Made by a program: the position numbers and the translations under genes. Positions 1 to 4,185 of a stretch of 5,292 bases of DNA are shown here, one piece after another. The number at the start of each line of letters is the position of its first letter. Position 1 is the stretch's first letter. The notes under the pieces are model-generated. The model had not been told where the DNA came from and did no database searches. It saw only the letters and a program-made list of their open reading frames with translations. Source of the stretch: Erysipelothrix sp. (lineage in GTDB: Bacteria; Bacillota_I; Bacilli_A; Erysipelotrichales; Erysipelotrichaceae); NCBI GenBank assembly GCA_012520695.1, contig JAAYNU010000171.1, forward strand, positions 1 to 5,292, read 5' to 3'.

Positions 1-1
1 T

Positions 2-511
2 ACGGGTAAGGGTGTTTCGTATTGTGCTGTCTGTGATGGCTTTTTCTTTAAGAATAAGGTCGTTGCGGTTATGGGTAATGCGGAATATGCAGCAAGTGAA
101 GCGCGTGAATTGGTGGAACTTGCATCGAAGGTCTATGTCTTAACGGATGGTTTGGAGCCAACGGCAGAATTTGACGAGCGTGTTATAATAGTTAAAGACA
201 AGCTGGTTTCTGTTTTGGGTGATGACTTAGTGAGCGGTGTTGAGACGAGTGAGGGTGTTATTGATTTAGATGGCATCTTTGTAGCTCTTGGTAGTGCTTC
301 GTCGAGTGATCTAGCAAGTCAGATTGGTCTGGAGATCAATCACGGTCGTATTGTCGTGAACAGTGAACAGGAAACAATTTTACCGGGCTTATATGCTGCG
401 GGGGATTGTACTCCGGGTCCTCAACAAATTGCGAAAGCGGTGAGTGATGGCTGTATTGCGGGTATGAATATGGTTGGTTTTATTAGAGCTAAGAAACGAG
501 GACTAAAATGA
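2..511 (+). CDS. Thioredoxin-reductase-like flavoprotein, C-terminal part (5' end outside window); NADPH motifs absent
   Basis: The frame is open from the first base, so this is the last 169 residues of a longer protein. It begins just before the redox-active CxxC (CAVC, residues 8-11, followed by DG), the disulfide centre of low-molecular-weight thioredoxin reductases. The second Rossmann subdomain follows. Near the end is the FAD-binding motif GLYAAGDC (about residues 129-136) followed by PQQIAKAVSDG, both typical of the family. Family members normally bind NADPH through GGGxSA and an HRRxxxR motif. Here those positions read GNAEYA (residues 25-30) and LTDGLEP (47-53), with no paired arginines, and the subdomain is slightly short. 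This resembles the ferredoxin-dependent flavin thioredoxin reductases of clostridia, so the reductant may be ferredoxin rather than NADPH (inference). The family is clear; the electron donor is not. The stop overlaps the next start by 4 bases (ATGA), which suggests translational coupling. Confidence 0.85.
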   Translation, partial: TGKGVSYCAVCDGFFFKNKVVAVMGNAEYAASEARELVELASKVYVLTDGLEPTAEFDERVIIVKDKLVSVLGDDLVSGVETSEGVIDLDGIFVALGSASSSDLASQIGLEINHGRIVVNSEQETILPGLYAAGDCTPGPQQIAKAVSDGCIAGMNMVGFIRAKKRGLK

Positions 512-1275
512 TACATTTATTTGCGAGTGATTATGATGGTACGTTGTTTAAGGATCATACAATTAGAGAAAGTGACCTTGAGGCAATTCGTAAGTTTAGG
601 GCTTTGGGTCATAAATTTGGAATTGTAACGGGGAGAAGTATTAATTCAATTCGAACTGAAATTGATAAGCATGATATTCCAGTTGATTTTGTGGTTGGGA
701 TTAATGGTGGTGTTGTATTGGACCATGATTATAATGAATTGTTTGCGAGTAAAATGGATAATGAAGTTGCGGATGACATTGTGAATTTGGTTCGTGACTT
801 TGGTGTTGAATTTTATGGAACAAACGATGGTTATCGTGTGAGTCGTGAAATGGGTGATGGTGTCAATACTATATTTGAAACCAATGTCGAGCCTACTGAT
901 CCTGAAGAAATTAAAAAAGCGGGTATTGCCGCAATGTATATTTGGAGTGGTTCGCATGAATCGGCTCAGAAGTTATCGGCAACGATTAATGATCGTTTTG
1001 GTCGTTATGGTATTCATTCCTATCCAAACACAAGTGCTGTGGATGTGGGTGTTAAGGATGTGTCGAAGTCCACTGGGATTGAGATGATTCGTAATCATTA
1101 CGGTTATAATGGTAATGTCTATGCGATTGGTGATAGTTATAATGATGTGCCAATGATTCGTGATTTCCATGGTTTCTTAATGGATAATGGTGAAATGGAA
1201 CTTGAGCATTTAGCTAAAGGTGGTTTATCGAATACGGTTGGGGATGCCCTGACTAATATCATGAACTCTCTTTAA
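508..1275 (+). CDS. Cof-type HAD-superfamily phosphatase (HAD-IIB)
   Basis: This is a cytoplasmic phosphatase of 255 residues, the usual size for Cof/YidA-type proteins. All four HAD motifs are visible. The nucleophile motif is DYDGTL (D8, D10), motif II is VTGR (T41), motif III is probably K187 in VKDVSKSTG, and motif IV is GDSYNDVPM (D209, N212, D213). The region between motifs II and III, about residues 80-180, is the C2-type cap that sets substrate choice. The family hydrolyses sugar phosphates, nucleotides or flavin mononucleotide, and the substrate cannot be read from sequence. The start is supported by GAGGA at 498-502, five bases upstream, and by the 4-base overlap with the preceding reductase-like gene, so the two are probably one operon. 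The repressor gene follows after 19 bases. I am confident of the family and make no claim on the substrate. Confidence 0.9.
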   Translation: MIHLFASDYDGTLFKDHTIRESDLEAIRKFRALGHKFGIVTGRSINSIRTEIDKHDIPVDFVVGINGGVVLDHDYNELFASKMDNEVADDIVNLVRDFGVEFYGTNDGYRVSREMGDGVNTIFETNVEPTDPEEIKKAGIAAMYIWSGSHESAQKLSATINDRFGRYGIHSYPNTSAVDVGVKDVSKSTGIEMIRNHYGYNGNVYAIGDSYNDVPMIRDFHGFLMDNGEMELEHLAKGGLSNTVGDALTNIMNSL

Positions 1276-1294
1276 GAAGAAAGAAGGTTGTAAT

Positions 1295-1621
1295 ATGGAT
1301 GATCATAGTGTTGATATACTAAAACTTAAAGAATCAATGCTGTCTGAGGATACGTATTCTGATTTATCCTTATTGTTTAAGATGTTTGCGGATCCTACGC
1401 GCTTGCGCATCTTTTCTGCATTATCAACTAGTACGATGAAGGTAGAGGATCTGACTGAGGTTTTGGATATGACGCAATCTGCCATATCGCATCAGTTGGC
1501 TTCTTTACGAAAAATGAATTTAGTGCGCACTGAAAAAGTGGGGAGAAATGTCTTTTATTCTCTTTCTGATGACCATGTCATGCAGATCTTTAAACAGGCT
1601 TTAGAGCACGTTGAGGAGTAG
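1295..1621 (+). CDS. ArsR/SmtB-family metal-responsive repressor with an alpha-5 zinc-type site
   Basis: This is a 108-residue winged-helix DNA-binding regulator of typical ArsR/SmtB length. The family core starts at ADPTRLRIFSAL (about 32-43). The recognition helix is in TQSAISHQLASLRKM (about 60-74), and the wing is in VRTEKVGRNVFYSL (77-90). The C-terminal helix carries D92, H94, H105 and E108. This is the spacing D-x-H-x10-H-x2-E used by SmtB (Asp104, His106, His117, Glu120) and closely matches CzrA, so zinc or a similar divalent ion (Co, Ni) is the likely inducer. There are no cysteines, so arsenic sensing and the Cys-based alpha-3N site of CadC are excluded. E108 is the last residue. 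The ribosome binding site AAGAAGG (1281-1287) lies seven bases before the ATG. The gene is probably co-transcribed with the two genes upstream. No metal transporter lies next to it in this window, so its target is unknown. Confidence 0.9.
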   Translation: MDDHSVDILKLKESMLSEDTYSDLSLLFKMFADPTRLRIFSALSTSTMKVEDLTEVLDMTQSAISHQLASLRKMNLVRTEKVGRNVFYSLSDDHVMQIFKQALEHVEE

Positions 1622-1667
1622 TTATTTATTTTCTTTGTCATTTCCTTTCATGAAAAATTTCCGCCTA

Positions 1668-1696
1668 TTTACATTCTTTGAAACAAAGGGTATAAT
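1668..1696 (+). promoter_or_regulatory. Sigma-A-type promoter of the pyrophosphatase-like gene
   Basis: TTTACA (1668-1673) and a perfect TATAAT (1691-1696) are separated by exactly 17 bases. Transcription should begin near 1703, giving a short leader of about 20 bases before the ATG at 1722. A 5-3-5 inverted repeat lies in the spacer and a 6-4-6 inverted repeat covers the expected start point, so the promoter may be repressor-controlled. This is the strongest promoter match in the window. Confidence 0.8.
1676..1688. repeat. Inverted repeat CTTTG-AAA-CAAAG in promoter spacer (possible operator)
   Basis: CTTTG at 1676-1680 and CAAAG at 1684-1688 are perfect inverted arms around AAA. They lie between the -35 and -10 boxes of the promoter at 1668-1696, where a bound protein would block RNA polymerase. 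The arms are short and AT-rich, so chance is possible. Function is inferred from position only. Confidence 0.4.
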
Positions 1697-1711
1697 ATCT
1701 AAGAATAGATA
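1696..1711. repeat. Inverted repeat TATCTA-AGAA-TAGATA across the expected transcription start
   Basis: Perfect 6-base arms (1696-1701 and 1706-1711) flank a 4-base centre and overlap the last base of the -10 box and the predicted +1. In DNA this is a plausible operator. As RNA it would give only a very weak hairpin. It does not match the usual 12-2-12 operator of SmtB-type regulators closely enough to assign it to the neighbouring repressor. Confidence 0.4.
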
Positions 1712-1721
1712 GGATGATCTT

Positions 1722-2096
1722 ATGGAAGAACTATTAAACAATGGCTACTTTTGGCAAAAAATCGACTCTCTTGTATTGTCGACAAATGTTGTTATTACGC
1801 AAGAAAAGGGATCGCATCACCCCAAATATTTGAACATGGTTTATCCCGTTAATTATGGACACCTGGAAGATACGGATGCAATTAAAGTATTTAAGGGTAG
1901 TATGAAAAAGTCTACAGCTGATGCAGTGATGGTTGTAGGGGATATTTTAAAGCGTGATTTAGAGGTTAAACTTCTTTGGGGTTGTAATGAAGAAGAAGAG
2001 ATCGAAATCCTTCGTTTTATTAATCAAACAGATTACCAAAAAGGCATTCTTGTCCGCCGTGGTAAAGAATTACCGGAGTGGGCAATTACTGACTAG
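1722..2096 (+). CDS. Small inorganic-pyrophosphatase-fold protein with degenerate metal site
   Basis: The protein has 124 residues, against about 175 for bacterial family I soluble pyrophosphatases. Family traits are EKGSHHPKY (28-36), matching the GS..KY strand of the fold, and YPVNYG (41-46), matching YPxNYG of true enzymes. The block DILKRDLEVKLLWG (74-87) matches the second acidic and lysine strand. The signature DxDPxDV, which supplies three Asp ligands for magnesium, reads DTDAIKV here (50-56). The third Asp is Lys55, and the Asp-Asp-Lys set around residues 79-83 reads D, E, K. Similar short proteins in clostridia are often labelled inorganic pyrophosphatase, from memory. It could be a reduced or altered hydrolase or a non-catalytic relative, so I give no symbol. 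AGGA at 1711-1714 is a modest ribosome site seven bases before the ATG. It has its own promoter and a terminator directly after the stop, so it is transcribed alone. Confidence 0.7.
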   Translation: MEELLNNGYFWQKIDSLVLSTNVVITQEKGSHHPKYLNMVYPVNYGHLEDTDAIKVFKGSMKKSTADAVMVVGDILKRDLEVKLLWGCNEEEEIEILRFINQTDYQKGILVRRGKELPEWAITD

Positions 2097-2136
2097 AAAA
2101 AAACCTGGGTCTCTTAAATGAGATTCAGGTTTTTTA
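2097..2136 (+). terminator. Rho-independent terminator shared by convergent genes
   Basis: The arms 2098-2113 and 2120-2135 pair over 16 positions around a six-base loop (2114-2119), with an A-run before and a T-run after. The A/T flanks make it usable from both sides. On the plus strand the two central positions (2108-2109 with 2124-2125) are G-U pairs. On the minus strand they become A-C mismatches, so termination should be stronger for the plus-strand pyrophosphatase-like gene. The stop codon of the minus-strand HAD gene lies in the loop. Confidence 0.85.
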
Positions 2137-2911
2137 GTGCGTATTCGATGCCGTCTTGGTCAATATCTAGTGTGGTATAGTCTGCGAGGTCTTTAACGTG
2201 CTGGGGTGCATTTCCCATGGCAACGCCAATGGCTGCGTGTTCGAGCATTGATAAATCGTTGGCTGCGTCTCCGAATGCGATGACGTTTTCCCATGTGTGA
2301 CCAATTTTCTTGAGTACGTATTCAATACCAGCAATCTTTCCTGCTCGTTTTGAATAGACATCATAGGCATCATCGTATGCCTTGGCATAATGGCCGTCGG
2401 GTGAGAGTGGGCTTGAGGCTTCAATGAGTGCTTCGTTTCCCATCATGAAGACGCCCATGGGTGTTTCTTCGCCGAGTGCTTCGTGGTAGTGGTCCTTGAG
2501 GATGTAGCCTTTGGGGCTTCCTTTGAGGTAGATTGTTTGGAATGTTTCCATTTTATTGTAGACGTGCATTTCGTGTCTTAGTTTTGTAGCAAATCCGAGG
2601 TCGTGTTTGAGTGCGTAGGCTAGGAGTGCTTCGACTTCGTCTCGTTCCATGGGTACGTCGTAGACGACTTCGTGGTCTTCATTGTAGACACATGCTCCGT
2701 TTATCGTTACCGTGTATTCTGGTTTGATAATGTCGTGAATGGGGTCTTGAATAAAGTAGAGTGCGCGTCCTGTCGCAATAAGGACTTCGATTCCTTTTGC
2801 TTTGAGTGCGTTGATTGATTCTACTGCGCTTATTTCTATTGTTTGTTGGCCTCTTTGAATGAGGGTATCGTCGATATCGAAGATTGCGACGCTTATATTT
2901 TTAGTTTTCAT
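2114..2911 (-). CDS. Cof-type HAD-superfamily phosphatase (HAD-IIB)
   Basis: This is a second cytoplasmic Cof-type phosphatase, 265 residues long and full length for the family. The motifs are DIDDTL (D12, D14; Asp replaces the usual Gly after the second Asp), ATGR (T47), a motif III lysine around K192 in SKRAGKIAG, and GDAANDLSM (D215, N218, D219). The C2 cap spans roughly residues 85-185. GVAMGNAP near the end is the usual Cof tail. It shares the domain plan of the HAD gene at 508-1275 but is clearly not a recent duplicate. The substrate is unknown. It is the only minus-strand gene here. It converges on the pyrophosphatase-like gene through a shared terminator and diverges from guaB. The next in-frame Met is residue 88, past motif I, so the ATG at 2911 must be the start, even though no clear Shine-Dalgarno sequence precedes it. 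Its codons often end in C. Confidence 0.9.
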   Translation of the reverse strand: MKTKNISVAIFDIDDTLIQRGQQTIEISAVESINALKAKGIEVLIATGRALYFIQDPIHDIIKPEYTVTINGACVYNEDHEVVYDVPMERDEVEALLAYALKHDLGFATKLRHEMHVYNKMETFQTIYLKGSPKGYILKDHYHEALGEETPMGVFMMGNEALIEASSPLSPDGHYAKAYDDAYDVYSKRAGKIAGIEYVLKKIGHTWENVIAFGDAANDLSMLEHAAIGVAMGNAPQHVKDLADYTTLDIDQDGIEYALKNLNLI

Positions 2912-2922
2912 GTCTTAATTTT

Positions 2923-2928
2923 ATCATA
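2923..2928 (-). promoter_or_regulatory. Candidate -10 box for the minus-strand HAD gene
   Basis: On the minus strand these bases read TATGAT, one change from consensus. No good -35 box is present at 16-18 bases. If the box is used, transcription starts about 4-6 bases before the ATG, giving a nearly leaderless message. That would fit the missing ribosome binding site. The prediction is weak. Confidence 0.35.
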
Positions 2929-2972
2929 TAATTCCGTTGAAAAAAGTGATTGATTACATTTGAGATGTTTTG

Positions 2973-3002
2973 CTATCATTTAAAGTAACTTTTATGTATA
3001 AT
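2973..3002 (+). promoter_or_regulatory. Probable guaB-guaA promoter
   Basis: A perfect TATAAT (2997-3002) lies 28 bases before the guaB ATG. The best -35 candidate is CTATCA (2973-2978) with an 18-base spacer, only three of six matches, so the promoter may need an activator or sit at a modest level. The leader would be about 20 bases, too short for a guanine riboswitch or an attenuator. Confidence 0.55.
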
Positions 3003-3016
3003 GTATCATAAGATTT

Positions 3017-3022
3017 AGGAGG
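3017..3022 (+). promoter_or_regulatory. Strong ribosome binding site of guaB
   Basis: AGGAGG ends eight bases before the first ATG (3031). There is a second ATG at 3034, but the spacing favours 3031. This is the best Shine-Dalgarno match in the window, consistent with high expression of a housekeeping enzyme. Confidence 0.85.
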
Positions 3023-3030
3023 AAAAAGAG

Positions 3031-4161
3031 ATGATGAATGGAAAAGTAATTAAAGAAGCTTATACTTTCGATGACTTGTTATTAGTGCCTGGTAAGAGTG
3101 TTATTGTGCCGGCGCAAGTGGACGTAAGAACCCGACTTACAGAAAAAATTAGGTTGAATATTCCCATTGTCTCGGCTGCAATGGACACTGTGACTGAGGA
3201 TCGCATGGCCATCGCACTTTCAACATTGGGCGGATTAGGTTTTATCCATAAGAATATGCCTGCTGAAGTTCAGGCTCAAATGGTTCAAAACGTAAAAGAA
3301 GCACCAGTAACATCTGAGGATGCGAGTGTTGATGCTAAGGGGCGTCTTATTGTTGGGGCGGCTGTTGGTGTTAGTGCCAACACGTTAGAGCGCGTAAGAG
3401 CGCTTGTTGAAGCGGGTGTTGACATTGTAACGGTTGATTCAGCTCACGGGCACTCACAGGGTGTTATTGAGACTGTTAAGGCAATTCGTGCAGAGTTTGC
3501 TGACCTTGATATCGTGGGTGGTAACATTGTTACGGCTCAGGGTGCTACTGACTTAATTTATGCAGGGGCGAGTGTTGTTAAGGTTGGTGTTGGTCCGGGT
3601 TCTATTTGTACTACGCGTGTTATTGCGGGTGTAGGTGTTCCTCAATTAACGGCAGTTAACGATGTTTATTCTGTTGCTAAACAATACAACGTTGGTGTTA
3701 TTGCTGATGGTGGTATTAAACTATCGGGTGATATCTCTAAGGCACTTGCTGCTGGAGCATCTTGTGTGATGCTTGGTGGATTGCTTGCAGGGAGCGAAGA
3801 AACACCAGGAGATGTATTAGAAGTATTTGGTAAAAAAGTTAAGTCTTATGTTGGAATGGGTTCACTGAGTGCTATGCAACGTGGATCAAGTGACCGTTAT
3901 TTCAAAGGGGGAGTTTCTGAACTTGCGAAACTTGTACCTGAGGGAATTGAGGCTACTGTTCCTTATAAGGGTTCAATTAGTGATGTCGTCTATCAAATGA
4001 TGGGTGGTGTTCGTTCGGGAATGGGTTATTGCGGATGTGCAACGATTGATGAAATGCACTCGAAAGCACAATTTGTTAAAATCACTGGAGCGGGTCTCAA
4101 GGAGAGCCATCCACATGATGTTGATAATGTTAAAGAAGCACCGAATTACCAAGGACAGTAA
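3031..4161 (+). CDS. guaB: IMP dehydrogenase lacking the CBS (Bateman) domains
   Basis: GuaB oxidises IMP to XMP with NAD+, the committed step of GMP synthesis, in the cytoplasm. This version has 376 residues against about 485-490 in most bacteria. The barrel begins with [10 protein letters not shown] (11-20) and continues through SAAMDTVTE (48-56) and IHKNM (72-76). The IMP- and K+-binding catalytic loop is GPGSICTTR with C193, and IMP contacts include DGGI at D226. The mobile flap carries the Arg-Tyr pair R289-Y290 in DRYF, followed by PEGIE, VPYKG and YCG (333-335). The paired CBS domains, normally about 110 residues after the IHKNM region, are replaced by a short linker (about 88-103). 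The flap and the [15 protein letters not shown] loop distinguish it from GMP reductase, which also lacks CBS domains. CBS-less IMP dehydrogenases are known in Borrelia and Cryptosporidium. guaA follows after 24 bases, surely in the same operon. Confidence 0.95.
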   Translation: MMNGKVIKEAYTFDDLLLVPGKSVIVPAQVDVRTRLTEKIRLNIPIVSAAMDTVTEDRMAIALSTLGGLGFIHKNMPAEVQAQMVQNVKEAPVTSEDASVDAKGRLIVGAAVGVSANTLERVRALVEAGVDIVTVDSAHGHSQGVIETVKAIRAEFADLDIVGGNIVTAQGATDLIYAGASVVKVGVGPGSICTTRVIAGVGVPQLTAVNDVYSVAKQYNVGVIADGGIKLSGDISKALAAGASCVMLGGLLAGSEETPGDVLEVFGKKVKSYVGMGSLSAMQRGSSDRYFKGGVSELAKLVPEGIEATVPYKGSISDVVYQMMGGVRSGMGYCGCATIDEMHSKAQFVKITGAGLKESHPHDVDNVKEAPNYQGQ

Positions 4162-4185
4162 TACATAAAAGGGAAGAGGATACGT

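Noticed and set aside
646..1170. Open frames opposite or offset from the HAD gene at 508-1275
   Set aside because: They lie entirely inside a well-conserved HAD gene, have no family motifs and no ribosome sites, and have low-complexity Ile/Thr/Asn-rich or irregular translations typical of shadow frames.
1622..1667. Terminator after the repressor gene
   Set aside because: The region is T-rich, but the only hairpin-like element is the 10-base palindrome TTTCATGAAA, which has no loop, no GC stem and no proper T-run after it.
508..2911. The two HAD genes as a recent tandem duplication
   Set aside because: They share only the family motifs. Their caps, lengths, motif I (DYDGTL versus DIDDTL) and orientation differ.
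2912..3030. Purine riboswitch or attenuator upstream of guaB
   Set aside because: The predicted -10 box leaves a leader of about 20 bases, and I see no three-way-junction aptamer or terminator hairpin in the 119-base gap.
3031..4161. GMP reductase (GuaC) instead of IMP dehydrogenase
   Set aside because: Length and lack of CBS domains would fit, but the loop [15 protein letters not shown], the flap DRYF with Arg-Tyr, and the placement directly before guaA are IMP dehydrogenase traits.
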